Under the pieces are notes generated by a model that did no database searches, was not told where the DNA came from, and saw only the letters and a program-made list of their open reading frames with translations. Of a DNA stretch of 64,000 nucleotides, positions 43,294-52,340 are shown in pieces. How positions within the stretch are numbered: the first letter of the stretch is position 1; each line of letters begins with the position of its first letter. Where the stretch lies: positions 240,502 to 304,501 of the forward strand of contig JAVCCK010000003.1 of NCBI GenBank assembly GCA_030765525.1, read 5' to 3'. A program made the position numbers and the translations under genes. The stretch is from Candidatus Lernaella stagnicola (GTDB taxonomy: Bacteria; Lernaellota; Lernaellaia; Lernaellales; Lernaellaceae).

Positions 43294-44760
43294 ATGAGCC
43301 AGTACGACGTCGTGATGATCAACACCCCCCTTGTACGGTACGGGTTCAACTTGAGCGGCGTGGTCTCGATCCCGCACCTGGGCTTGGGTTATCTCGGAGC
43401 CGTCTTGGATCGGGCGGGGTATCGCGTCGCGTATCGCAACGCGCAGTTTACGCCGGAAAATCCGCTGCTGCATCCCGCCGGTCTGCCGGATGCGCCGATC
43501 TATTTTCTGACGGCAAAAATCACGAACCTCGCGCCGACTCACGAAATCGCCGTTGGCCTCAAACGCCTCAAGCCCAACGCGCGCGTCGTTCTGGGCGGAC
43601 CGTGCAACATTGTCCAGCCGGATTTGCTGTTCGAACAGTTCCCCGCCTTCGACCTACTGGCGACCGGCGAAGGTGAAGCGATCGTCGTGCCGCTGGTCGA
43701 AGCGTTGCTGGCGGGCGGCGACATGGATGCGCTCCGTGCGGTGCCCGGCATGGCGATACGGCACGGGGATTCCACCATCGACACCGGCCCCGCGCCTTCG
43801 GCTGACCTGAACGAGAAGCTCTTTCCGCTGCGGCGATTGTGGCGGCATCACCCGCTGCGCTTGCATCCACCCTACGGCATCTTTCCGCCTGCCACGCTCA
43901 TGGAAACGGCTCGCGGCTGCAGTTACAACTGCCGTTTTTGCTGCATATCGAAAGAACCCCGCTCTCGGCCCATCGATTGGGTCGTCGAAGAAGCGCGCGA
44001 ATTGGTGGAAGACCGCGGCGTGCGCGAGATACATTTCGTCGACCCCACATTCACGATGGACCCTGACCGGGCGCTGGCGCTTTGCCGACGGTTGCAGGAT
44101 GTCCGCGGCTCGCTGCACTGGAGTTGTAAAACCCGCCCGGATTGTGTTTCACCGGCCTTGCTGCGCGAGATGGCCGCCTCCGGCTGCTACATGATCGCCT
44201 ACGGCATCGAGTCGGCCGCTTCGGAAGTATTGGATCAAGTCAACAAGTCGATTGACTTGGAACAGACGCGGCGGGCACTGGAAGAAACCCACGCCGCCGG
44301 GATTCGCAGCATCGGCTATGTGCTCGTGGGTTCGCCGGGGGAGACCAGCGCCACGATTCGCCGGACCAATCGCTTTATCAGAAAGGCGAATACGTGGTTC
44401 GTGTTGTTCGGCGTCTACCTGCCGTTGCCGGATGCCGAACGGGAGCCCGATAAAGCCGCGCTGATTCCGGAAATCATCCGCTATTACACAACCGGTCGAT
44501 CGAAAGAATTTGAGACCGTCGCACCGGCGGGCTTCACTCACCGGCAGCTCAACCGCTGGCTGCTACATTCGGTTCTGAGTTTCTACTTCTATCCACCCGC
44601 CGTTTGGCGGATCCTGCGGGGCTTCGGATCGCTAAGGGAAGTGCTGCACTATGGACGCGGCGCGGCGTTTTTGGTGGCGGAACTCGGTCGCTTTGCCCTC
44701 CGTCGCTTCCGGAGCCGTTTCGCCCGAAACGTGCAGTTCAGCGACAGCAACAAAGCTTGA
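43294..44760 (+). CDS. B12-binding-domain radical SAM enzyme 4
   Basis: A 488-residue radical SAM protein with the same layout: B12-like N-domain (VVSIPHLGLGYLGAVLDRAG, ARVVLGGPCNIVQPDLLFEQ), Fe-S triad C209, C213 and C216 in ARGCSYNCRFCCISKE, and barrel segments EIHFVDPTFTMDPDRALALC and IAYGIESAASEVLDQVNKSI. A C-terminal hydrophobic and basic region suggests membrane contact. The ribosome binding site is GAGGTAA. The 177-base divergent gap before it (43117-43293) has no promoter I can defend. It converges on enzyme 5 with a 3-base gap. Confidence 0.9.
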   Translation: MSQYDVVMINTPLVRYGFNLSGVVSIPHLGLGYLGAVLDRAGYRVAYRNAQFTPENPLLHPAGLPDAPIYFLTAKITNLAPTHEIAVGLKRLKPNARVVLGGPCNIVQPDLLFEQFPAFDLLATGEGEAIVVPLVEALLAGGDMDALRAVPGMAIRHGDSTIDTGPAPSADLNEKLFPLRRLWRHHPLRLHPPYGIFPPATLMETARGCSYNCRFCCISKEPRSRPIDWVVEEARELVEDRGVREIHFVDPTFTMDPDRALALCRRLQDVRGSLHWSCKTRPDCVSPALLREMAASGCYMIAYGIESAASEVLDQVNKSIDLEQTRRALEETHAAGIRSIGYVLVGSPGETSATIRRTNRFIRKANTWFVLFGVYLPLPDAEREPDKAALIPEIIRYYTTGRSKEFETVAPAGFTHRQLNRWLLHSVLSFYFYPPAVWRILRGFGSLREVLHYGRGAAFLVAELGRFALRRFRSRFARNVQFSDSNKA

Positions 44761-44763
44761 TCG

Positions 44764-46275
44764 TTACGGCCGGCCCGTCAGCCTCTCGAGGTTGCGCGCG
44801 ACGATGCGCTTTTCCTTTTCCTCCGATGTCATTACCGACGACTGGCAGATAAGGAAATCGATCAGTCGCGAACCGCGCAGCGCGAATAGCCAGCGAACGA
44901 GCAAACGCAACTGGCCCTTCGTCTCCCCGAGATAGACGCCCTGACGCCGCCACGCCCGCCAGAGACGCTGCGGCCATACGCGACTTGCCACGGCGACCAG
45001 AATGTGAACGGAGCGGCGCAACACCGAATCACGGTGAAAATGGGACAGGTGAATAAAGTTGTAGAAGCTATCCTTGATCGGCATCTGTTCGTCGCGTGCC
45101 TGCCGCTCCAGGTCCGTAAATAGATGCGGTTCCCAGTTCGTCGTGCCGAACCCGTCACTGATCTTGGACGCTTTCATAAAAACCCTTAGGTCGTGCGTGA
45201 AAGGTTGGCCCGAGTTCACGATGAAGTTGGCGTAGAGAAAGATTCCGGCGCGGCGCGTGATTTCGTACACCTCCGGGTGCTGCGCGACGGTGAATCCTGG
45301 CGGATATCCCTTGTTGAAGTACTCCAACCCCTCGTCGGTCAGCGACTCATAACCGACGAGAATCCGGGCCAAGCCGCCGCGCCCGGCCAGTTCGAACAAC
45401 TCGGGGTCGCGCAAAATGGAGTCGGCGCGCACGAACGCGTGAAATTTAATGGGGGCGCCGCGCCGCGCGAGTTCTTCGAATATCTCCCGATCCCGCTTGG
45501 CGTAGACGCCGAAGTTGTCGTCGACAATCCCCGCCTCGTCGACGCCACGTGCCTGCAACTCGGTAATTTCGTCCAGCACGCGCGCAGCGGATTTCCTCCG
45601 CTGCCGGTTCTTCCAAAAGTAAGGAACGAAGCAGAACGCGCAATGGTTCGTGCAGCCGCGCGAGAACTCAATCGCCGCCGATTTTCCGCTGCGGGAATGC
45701 GGCGTGAGGTTGGCGTTGTACAAGCTCAGGTTGCAGATCGACCAATCCGGCGGCGGGCTGTCGTCCAGGTTCTCCAGAAAGGGTGCGTCGGGATTGTTGC
45801 GCATGGAGCCGTTGTCACGATATGTAATGCCACGCACCCGCGAAAGGTCGCCATCGCCTGCAAGGGTTTCAATCAGCTTGGTGAATTCCGTTTCCGCTTC
45901 GTGGCGGAACACCGCGTCGGCACCGCGTTCGACCCAGGGCTCGGGGTACGCAGTGGCGTGCGGGCCGCCCAGAATAATTTTCGCTCGTGGATTGTATTGT
46001 CGAATCAATCGCATGGCGATTTCGACGCCGAGTGCGCCGCGACTGTTAATGGATTTCATCGCGACGATGTCCTGTCGCTGAATCAACTCGATGAATTGCC
46101 GCCGCGTGATCGACTCGTTGAAGCCGTCGAAAAACGAAACGTTGGTGCCCTCGGGCGCCAGGCGCGCCAGTAGCGGAAACGCGACCGAAGGAATGTTGCA
46201 GAAGTCGCGTGCCGCATCAAGCGGAATCGGCCACGTATCGAAAAACCGAGGTGGATTCAGAAACAGCAGATTCAT
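44764..46275 (-). CDS. B12-binding-domain radical SAM enzyme 5
   Basis: A 503-residue radical SAM protein. N-domain: VAFPLLARLAPEGTNVSFFD and AKIILGGPHATAYPEPWVER, where GGPHATAYP is a typical loop of B12-binding radical SAM domains. Fe-S triad C208, C212 and C215 in SRGCTNHCAFCFVPY. Barrel: EAGIVDDNFGVYAKRDREIF and ARILVGYESLTDEGLEYFNK. The tail is helical, basic and hydrophobic. It follows the U32-type gene (9-base gap) on the same strand, so those two are probably co-transcribed from the promoter near 47635. Confidence 0.9.
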   Translation of the reverse strand: MNLLFLNPPRFFDTWPIPLDAARDFCNIPSVAFPLLARLAPEGTNVSFFDGFNESITRRQFIELIQRQDIVAMKSINSRGALGVEIAMRLIRQYNPRAKIILGGPHATAYPEPWVERGADAVFRHEAETEFTKLIETLAGDGDLSRVRGITYRDNGSMRNNPDAPFLENLDDSPPPDWSICNLSLYNANLTPHSRSGKSAAIEFSRGCTNHCAFCFVPYFWKNRQRRKSAARVLDEITELQARGVDEAGIVDDNFGVYAKRDREIFEELARRGAPIKFHAFVRADSILRDPELFELAGRGGLARILVGYESLTDEGLEYFNKGYPPGFTVAQHPEVYEITRRAGIFLYANFIVNSGQPFTHDLRVFMKASKISDGFGTTNWEPHLFTDLERQARDEQMPIKDSFYNFIHLSHFHRDSVLRRSVHILVAVASRVWPQRLWRAWRRQGVYLGETKGQLRLLVRWLFALRGSRLIDFLICQSSVMTSEEKEKRIVARNLERLTGRP

Positions 46276-46284
46276 CCGCGGCCC

Positions 46285-47574
46285 CTATCGCTCGCCGTCC
46301 ACGCGCACCCGCGCGAGGATCTGCTCGATCCGTTCCAATTGCCGTTGCACTGCGGAATCATCGAATCGAACGCTTTGGTCGGCAAAATGGCGGCAATGGC
46401 CACAGGTATCACAGTCGGTGTCCAGGCAATCGATTTCCCTGAAACGGTCGAGAAAACCATCGAGCACGCGGTTATCGATCTCCACCTGCGGCGTTTGTTC
46501 ATAGTACTCCAGTAATAAGTGCGCGAGGTCGCCGGGCATGCGGCCGAAAGAGGCGAAAGTGTTGCGACCGCGAAATCCGGGCAACCGCGACGCCACCGCC
46601 GCCATCGCTTTGAACAAAGGACCCGGCACGCGGCGGGCCAGTGCGATCTTGCGGGAAAAGCGCGGATCGTGTTGGCGCTGATACTCCACGTATCCTTCTA
46701 TGGAGTTGAGGATGTCGAGCAAATTGCCGTCGTAGTGACGTTCGTGGTACGCCGTGGCGCAACGCACGATCCAGCCTGTGGACTTATCGCGTGTGGCGAG
46801 TTTGACGACGTTGACGCCCATCTCTTCGTACGTGTCGAGGTCTTCGGGACGCAGCCACCGCGCCTTGAGAAATTCTTCCGGATGCCGGTAACGGTCGCCG
46901 GTGCAGCGCAGCACCCAGTAGTTGTGAGCGAGCGGCGATCCGCCACGATCGAACCCCTGGGAATCGTGCGCCACCGCGCAGCCGTGGAAAGGCGTATACA
47001 TGCATTTGAACAGGCACAATTCGTTGCCGACCAAAGTAAAACGCGCGTCGGTGGCGGCGCGGGCGGCTTTGAGGAACTCAAAATTCCGGTTGGCGTCGAA
47101 GGGAAAGGCCACTTCGGTGACGCCCGCCGCCAAGTAGTATTGCAGGCGGGAAATCGAATCAATCTGACAAAAGACGGAGGCCTTGATGGCCACATCGGGA
47201 AAGCGTCGCGACAGCAAGTCGATCAAAAACGGCGACGCCACCGTGAAGCCGGTGACGCCCCAATCAACGAGTTCGGCTGCGTAGTCGAGCAACGTGTGTT
47301 GGTGGCGAGCGATAAATTCGTGGTTGCCGTAGCATGCCGCGTTGAACAGGTAGGAAAAACGGAATCCGGCGTCGCGAGCGTTCCGAATATGCTCCTGCAC
47401 GCGTTCGGCGGAGAGGTGCGGTAACACCATTTTGGGCCGTCCGCCGCCGAATGGCGTTGCGCTTGTCGCGCCGTACAATTCGGCGACGTGCAAACCGCGG
47501 AGGCGCTCGATGAGGTCGTTATCGAAATTCGTGCCGACCGCGAGAACAAGCTTCGTTGTTGTTTCTTCTGCCAT
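46285..47574 (-). CDS. U32-family TIM-barrel protein with Cys clusters
   Basis: A 429-residue protein of the peptidase U32/YhbU-type fold. I choose the ATG at 47574 because the -10 box at 47635 puts the transcript start close to or below the upstream in-frame ATG (47631). The barrel is seen in VDWGVTGFTVASPFLIDLLS, FPDVAIKASVFCQIDSISRL and AAGVTEVAFPFDANRNFEFL. Cys residues lie in NELCLFKCMYTPFHGC and in a C-terminal cluster CLDTDCDTCGHC. Studied U32 relatives such as UbiU/UbiV, TrhP and RlhA are Fe-S proteins that hydroxylate substrates without O2, rather than proteases. Here, next to five radical SAM enzymes, a similar anaerobic hydroxylase role is likely but unproven; the Cys pattern differs from UbiU/UbiV. 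Confidence 0.75.
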   Translation of the reverse strand: MAEETTTKLVLAVGTNFDNDLIERLRGLHVAELYGATSATPFGGGRPKMVLPHLSAERVQEHIRNARDAGFRFSYLFNAACYGNHEFIARHQHTLLDYAAELVDWGVTGFTVASPFLIDLLSRRFPDVAIKASVFCQIDSISRLQYYLAAGVTEVAFPFDANRNFEFLKAARAATDARFTLVGNELCLFKCMYTPFHGCAVAHDSQGFDRGGSPLAHNYWVLRCTGDRYRHPEEFLKARWLRPEDLDTYEEMGVNVVKLATRDKSTGWIVRCATAYHERHYDGNLLDILNSIEGYVEYQRQHDPRFSRKIALARRVPGPLFKAMAAVASRLPGFRGRNTFASFGRMPGDLAHLLLEYYEQTPQVEIDNRVLDGFLDRFREIDCLDTDCDTCGHCRHFADQSVRFDDSAVQRQLERIEQILARVRVDGER

Positions 47575-47629
47575 GTTCCATCTCGAACCGGCTGACGTAC
47601 GCCGTTTCTTTTTCGTTAGTCGAGCCATC

Positions 47630-47638
47630 ATTATAACA
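47630..47638 (-). promoter_or_regulatory. Extended -10 promoter of the U32/radical SAM 5 pair
   Basis: On the minus strand TGTTATAAT: a perfect TATAAT with the TGn extension. The -35 region (TTGGTG, 18 bases upstream) is weak. The start would fall near 47623. Confidence 0.55.
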
Positions 47639-47675
47639 TGGCGTTTCGTCGGTCACCAAAGAAAGCCGGCGGTCG

Positions 47676-49991
47676 TTACGGTGTGTCGCTTTTCTCCACG
47701 TAGCCGGTGCCCGCGGGTTGGTTTGTCGCGATTCCCAGAGCGTTGAGTTTCCGCGCCACAACTTGCCGGTAACGATTGAAATCCTGCTTCATATCGGGAA
47801 AGCCGTGCGCGGCGCAATTCACCACGGTTACTTGACGCGGCGGATTTCGAAGAACGATGAGGCCGCCGGGATCAAAATCGTTGAGCCGGCGTTCCAGCGG
47901 TATGCCCTCTTCGGTGCAAAGCGACCCGTACCAACGGTAGGACAACAAAACCACACCCTCGTCATTCGGCGCGAGTTCGCGCAGCACCAAACGGTTCGGC
48001 TCGGCGTGCACCGTCCCACTGCCGGCGAGGAAGAAGCTCCGGTCGCGCCGCACGAGAAAGACCTTCAAGCCGTCGTCGATCGTCGCCAGCGGCGCAAACA
48101 ACTGCGGATGACGATCGAAGGCGACCTGGGACGCGGAAGTGGTCGTCACGACCCAGCCGATGTTGTACGTATCCATATACTGTGCAAGATCATCCGCGTC
48201 GTACCCACGCAAGGGTATCCACGCCAGCGCCCCCTCTTTCAGAAAAGTTGAGTAGATAACACCCGACGTTTCCGAGTTGGGCAGAGCAATGAATTCGCGA
48301 CCCGGCACCAAACTCGGCATCAATCCGGCGATGTCGAAGCCCAGCGCCTGCGTATCGGGGTTGTGCGTGTTCTCAACAAGAATGCGCGCGTCCGGTGACG
48401 TTTGATCGCGCAGGGTCTCGGCAAGTTCCATCAGCGCGGGACGATCCGTCGCCAGGGACATTTTGGCTTCCCACAGTTTTTGATCGTAGATGTACAAGCC
48501 CATGAAGTACGCCGCGATGTGGAGACCGGTGGCGAGAAAGAAAAGAGCCCAGATCAACGAGCGGCGGGCCCGCAATCCGTTGGGGAAGAAGACGGGATAC
48601 CAAAGCAGGAGAGCCGGAATGCCGAGCACGGCGCTGCCGAAGTACGGTCCCATGGCAAAGCGCATGGAATCGCCGCCCGGATCGCCGAGAATCACGGCCA
48701 CCAACAAGCCGATGAACAAATACAACGCCGCGGCAACGAAACCGACGACTTTGCGGTCTCGTATCCAAAGGCCGATCTTGATCGCCGACAGCACCATCAT
48801 CAGCAAATACAATGCGAGCGGATAAAACAGCGCACACCAAAACGCCACATGCAACGCCGCGGCCGGAAGGCCGGGTTTCTTCTCGGTGATCAGCGCCCGC
48901 GCGAGGAAGACGCCCGCCGGCAGGGCCAGGAAATCAACGGCGGCATCGATGAAGCGAACGGGATACAAATTGGCTGCGAGCCCCGCCAGGATAATGGCAC
49001 CCACCCACAGCACGGTCAGCCCGAAGACGCCGCCGAGATACAGCCCGAGGCGGTTGCCGGAATCGCGCCAGCGCTTCACCTGCGCACCGCCCGCAAACAA
49101 AACAACAAGCAGCAACGGCTGCGCGTAGACCAAGTATACCCATCCCGAATGCGCCCACACCCATTCAAGGCGGTTTAGGCCGTAGAAGAAATCGTAGACG
49201 TCCGATAGGGCGCGCGCGAACGCCCACCCCGACGCGGCCCACGGCCACAGGGCGGCTGCGGCAAGCAATCCTCCGCCGAACAAAACCGCGAGCCCGCGCA
49301 AGTTGAGCAACCGCTCGCGTTGCCAGATCCACAACGCGGCGAACGCAATGGCCGTCGACCCCAACGCGGTCGGATTAATGCTGCCGATGACGATGCCCGC
49401 CAATGTGACGACGGCCAACGTGAGCAGCCACCTGCTTCGTTCAAGGTTGATGCGATAGATCAATCCGGCCGCCGGCAGAATCAGGGAATGCGCGACCGCC
49501 GAGTTTACCAAGCCCGTCATCACGTAGTTCGTGCGCAACGTGAAGTGTTCCACGCACAAAACCAACACGCCGGCCAGAGCCGCGGCCAAACGCTTCAATC
49601 CGAAAAGCCGCCCGCCCGCGTAGATCCACAACGGTGCCAGCAAGAAATGGAAAAACAAGGTGAGCTTCACGACGGACGCACCCGAGAGGCCCGTCAGCCA
49701 CGCGATCACCGATTGGAACAGATAAGGAACCATCCACCCGGCGCCGGTCAGGATTCCCGCGCCGAAGGTCGGGTCGTACCCCCAGAACGCGCCTTCACCA
49801 AGGAAGCGCGCGTGCAGGTCGATGAAGTAAATGTACTTGGCGTAACTTTGCAGCGCGGGCGGTGCGGCGGAAAAAAGCGCTTGCGGGGGAATGCGCGAAA
49901 AAGCGGCGGCAAGCGAAGCCAACGCGAGGACCACCAGATAAACCCGGCCCAGATATTCTTCGCTTTGTCGGCTTATCGTCGATTCGCTCAC
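47676..49991 (-). CDS. GT-C/YfhO-like polytopic membrane protein
   Basis: A 771-residue inner-membrane protein starting at a GTG with AAGGAG 7 bases upstream. About twelve hydrophobic segments fill residues 15-515, with a soluble periplasmic domain of about 240 residues after them. The first outer loop has YFIDLHARFLGEGAFWGYDP, then TFGAGILTG, which is similar in placement to the loop of the PTPS-related gene at 11589 and of YfhO-type glycosyltransferases. Sugar transfer to an exported acceptor is the probable role. It ends the minus-strand side of the radical SAM island, 38 bases before the U32 promoter, and is divergent from the membrane/beta-propeller gene at 50120. Confidence 0.68.
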   Translation of the reverse strand: MSESTISRQSEEYLGRVYLVVLALASLAAAFSRIPPQALFSAAPPALQSYAKYIYFIDLHARFLGEGAFWGYDPTFGAGILTGAGWMVPYLFQSVIAWLTGLSGASVVKLTLFFHFLLAPLWIYAGGRLFGLKRLAAALAGVLVLCVEHFTLRTNYVMTGLVNSAVAHSLILPAAGLIYRINLERSRWLLTLAVVTLAGIVIGSINPTALGSTAIAFAALWIWQRERLLNLRGLAVLFGGGLLAAAALWPWAASGWAFARALSDVYDFFYGLNRLEWVWAHSGWVYLVYAQPLLLVVLFAGGAQVKRWRDSGNRLGLYLGGVFGLTVLWVGAIILAGLAANLYPVRFIDAAVDFLALPAGVFLARALITEKKPGLPAAALHVAFWCALFYPLALYLLMMVLSAIKIGLWIRDRKVVGFVAAALYLFIGLLVAVILGDPGGDSMRFAMGPYFGSAVLGIPALLLWYPVFFPNGLRARRSLIWALFFLATGLHIAAYFMGLYIYDQKLWEAKMSLATDRPALMELAETLRDQTSPDARILVENTHNPDTQALGFDIAGLMPSLVPGREFIALPNSETSGVIYSTFLKEGALAWIPLRGYDADDLAQYMDTYNIGWVVTTTSASQVAFDRHPQLFAPLATIDDGLKVFLVRRDRSFFLAGSGTVHAEPNRLVLRELAPNDEGVVLLSYRWYGSLCTEEGIPLERRLNDFDPGGLIVLRNPPRQVTVVNCAAHGFPDMKQDFNRYRQVVARKLNALGIATNQPAGTGYVEKSDTP

Positions 49992-50119
49992 TATCGCTCT
50001 CCTTGAGCGGCTATTTTCGGGGGTTCGACGCAGCGGCGCAACGGGAAAGTGAGAACAATTATCTGTTACGCAAGCCGGGCGCGTTGACTTGCCCGCGCGT
50101 GGTCGGCCGCACTACACTC

Positions 50120-51607
50120 ATGGCCGACACATCAACCAAACCGAAAGAAACCATTCACGTGCAAACCGGCATTCACCAGCGCATACGCCTCATTCATCGC
50201 TTTCGGCTGACGTTCCTGTCGGTTCTGCTCGCCCTGCCGGTGTTGGGTTTTGTCGAGCGCATGATTCGCGGCCCGCGCGCGGTGTTGTTTTTTCATGACG
50301 TGGCGCCGGATTACTTAAACGGCATTCTCATGGCGCCGGGCGTCATCGCCGTACACGAGCGACCGTGGTGGCTGTTGCTGCTGATCGTCGCGGCGATTGC
50401 GGCGCTGCGTCTGCGAACCGGAGTCCGCACACCGCGGCGTATCGCACGGGAGACAGGCATCGCCGCCGCACAGTTTGTTGTGTTTCTGACGGCATTGTAT
50501 GGGGCGGCCTTGTGGGCGTCGTGGGCAACCTGGCGGTGGATTCTCAGTCCGTGGTTGGCCATCGGCTTTGCCGGATTGTGCGTGGTATGGGCGCGGCGCC
50601 GCTCGCCCTGGTTCGACCGCGCTTGGTTGGTGTTGTCGGCATTGGGCATCGCGCTATTCGTCATCACCAACGCGCTGACATACGTGAGCGCCGAACGCGC
50701 GCCGTGGCTGCATGCCGTGCCTTTCACGGCCTACGATGCGGTGCAGCAAGCCGACCGCCTCGTCGTGGCCACACGCATCGGGGTCGGTTCAAAAGCCATC
50801 ACGTACTATTCGCCGGAGCGTTATTTCCCGATCGAAGGGACCATGACGCCGCAGCGTCTGGCCTTGGACCACGAAACCGGCGACGCCTTTATCGGCAATT
50901 ACGGTGGCGAAGGCCGCGCCTCCGTCACGCGACTGCGGGGCCGCGACGTCAAGCAAATCAACCTCGCGGCATGCCGGCGGGTGATTTCGGTGGCCATCGA
51001 CCCGGTCGAACGCGCTCTTTACGCCGTGTGCGAAGTGAGCCACACGATGCACCGCTACGACCTGGATGCTGAGCGCGAAACCGATGTCTGGGACGTGCCG
51101 CCCTCGCCCTACGGCATCGCCATCGACAGTCTGCGGCGACGAATTTATGTGACCAGTGAATTCTATTCGCCCGAAAACGCGGTTTTCGATTTAGAGAATC
51201 GCGCGTTCCTTTCGCCGATTGTGCTCGGCAATATCAACTGGGGCGTCGCGGTAGACGAAAAAACCGGCAACTTTTTCATCACTCGTCCGCTGCCGGGAGA
51301 CGTGCTCGCCTTCGACTCGGAGCGCAACATCATCGCCCGCTTCCGTACCGGTTGCGCGCCCCGGGATTTGGCCATCGATAGCCGCGCGCGCGTGCTGCTG
51401 GTAAGCAACTACATCAGCGGCCAGATGACGATCATCGACTTGGACCGGCTAACCGTGCGCCGGCAAGTGCGTGTCGGTACCAGCGGCCTCGTGCGGCGAT
51501 TCCGTGGCGTTTCGGTCACGTCAGATGGTGATTGGCTCGCCTCGGATCGCTCGGGCGTCTGGCGCCTGCGTCGCGACGCGGTCGACCACCTTTTGAATTC
51601 CCGCTAA
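50120..51607 (+). CDS. Membrane protein with beta-propeller-like domain (paralog of 33355-34920)
   Basis: A 495-residue protein, unknown function. About five membrane helices cover residues 25-205 with Arg-rich loops, followed by a propeller-like domain: LALDHETGDAFIGNYGGEG, SVAIDPVERALYAVCEVSHT, GIAIDSLRRRIYVTSEFYS, GVAVDEKTGNFFITRPLPG and DLAIDSRARVLLVSNYISGQ. The repeats look like YncE/NHL/SMP-30 blades. The start is uncertain: the open frame extends 86 codons upstream without a convincing signal, and the ATG at 50120 has no good ribosome binding site. Architecture and length match the gene at 33355, which flanks the other side of the island. Confidence 0.6.
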   Translation: MADTSTKPKETIHVQTGIHQRIRLIHRFRLTFLSVLLALPVLGFVERMIRGPRAVLFFHDVAPDYLNGILMAPGVIAVHERPWWLLLLIVAAIAALRLRTGVRTPRRIARETGIAAAQFVVFLTALYGAALWASWATWRWILSPWLAIGFAGLCVVWARRRSPWFDRAWLVLSALGIALFVITNALTYVSAERAPWLHAVPFTAYDAVQQADRLVVATRIGVGSKAITYYSPERYFPIEGTMTPQRLALDHETGDAFIGNYGGEGRASVTRLRGRDVKQINLAACRRVISVAIDPVERALYAVCEVSHTMHRYDLDAERETDVWDVPPSPYGIAIDSLRRRIYVTSEFYSPENAVFDLENRAFLSPIVLGNINWGVAVDEKTGNFFITRPLPGDVLAFDSERNIIARFRTGCAPRDLAIDSRARVLLVSNYISGQMTIIDLDRLTVRRQVRVGTSGLVRRFRGVSVTSDGDWLASDRSGVWRLRRDAVDHLLNSR

Positions 51608-51646
51608 AAAACCCCGATCAAAGTCTTGCGGACCCCTTCCTTGTAT

Positions 51647-51666
51647 TTAACTGGGCGACCGGTTAA
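51647..51666. promoter_or_regulatory. Palindromic operator candidate upstream of the second TetR gene
   Basis: TTAACTGGgcgaCCGGTTAA: two 8-base arms with one mismatch around a 4-base centre, 35 bases before the tetR ATG. Size and position fit an autoregulatory TetR site. Confidence 0.6.
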
Positions 51667-51701
51667 CTTATGGGCTTGGATTTTGGGTTGGGGGGAGAAC
51701 A

Positions 51702-52340
51702 ATGGGTACCAAAGAGCGCATACTTGAAGCAGCCGATGAGCTGTTCGGTGAGGTGGGGTTTGACGGCGCGTCAACGCGCAAGATTGCCGCGCGATCCGGC
51801 GCGAACAAGGCGCTGATTCACTATCATTTCAAGACGAAAGAGGGACTGCTCGGCAGCGTTCTGGACCGCTACTACCAGCGGCTCGGCGACACGCTGAGTC
51901 AATCGATCGCGCAATCGAATACCCTTCGCGAACGCATTGCCGCGATGATCGAGGCCTATTCCGATTTCCTGAGCCGCAACCGCAATTTCAGCCGCATCGT
52001 GCAGCGCGAATCGTCCGGCGGGAAAAACCTGGAGCGGATTGGGCGACATATGAAACCGCTTTTTGAAACCGGGCGCGAGTTGATGGATGAAACCTACCCC
52101 GGCATTCAAAACACCGACATGGCGGCCTCGCAGTTACTCATCACCTTTTACGGCATGATCGTCAGCTACTTTTCCTATAGCGAGGTGCTGAGTCACCTTT
52201 TGGATACCGATCCTCTTTCCCCCGAAAGCTTGGCCCGACGCAAGAAACACGTGCACGGCTTGATGGATATCGTCTTCGCCGCAATCGCCAAGTACGAGGT
52301 TCCGCAAACGGAAAGGCAACATGAAATCAAACAACAATAA
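51702..52340 (+). CDS. TetR-family regulator
   Basis: A 212-residue repressor with GGGGGGAGAAC just before the ATG. The HTH occupies about residues 3-50 (RILEAADELFGEVGFDGAS, KIAARSGANKALIHYHFKTK). The C-terminal helical domain resembles the CecR/YbiH-like class. It overlaps the next gene by 20 bases, so it is the first gene of a plus-strand unit with two dehydrogenase-type genes and probably regulates that unit through the palindrome upstream. Effector unknown. Confidence 0.88.
   Translation: MGTKERILEAADELFGEVGFDGASTRKIAARSGANKALIHYHFKTKEGLLGSVLDRYYQRLGDTLSQSIAQSNTLRERIAAMIEAYSDFLSRNRNFSRIVQRESSGGKNLERIGRHMKPLFETGRELMDETYPGIQNTDMAASQLLITFYGMIVSYFSYSEVLSHLLDTDPLSPESLARRKKHVHGLMDIVFAAIAKYEVPQTERQHEIKQQ

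Noticed and set aside
45193-46173. A 326-codon plus-strand open frame
   Set aside because: Antisense to radical SAM enzyme 5; composition typical of a shadow.
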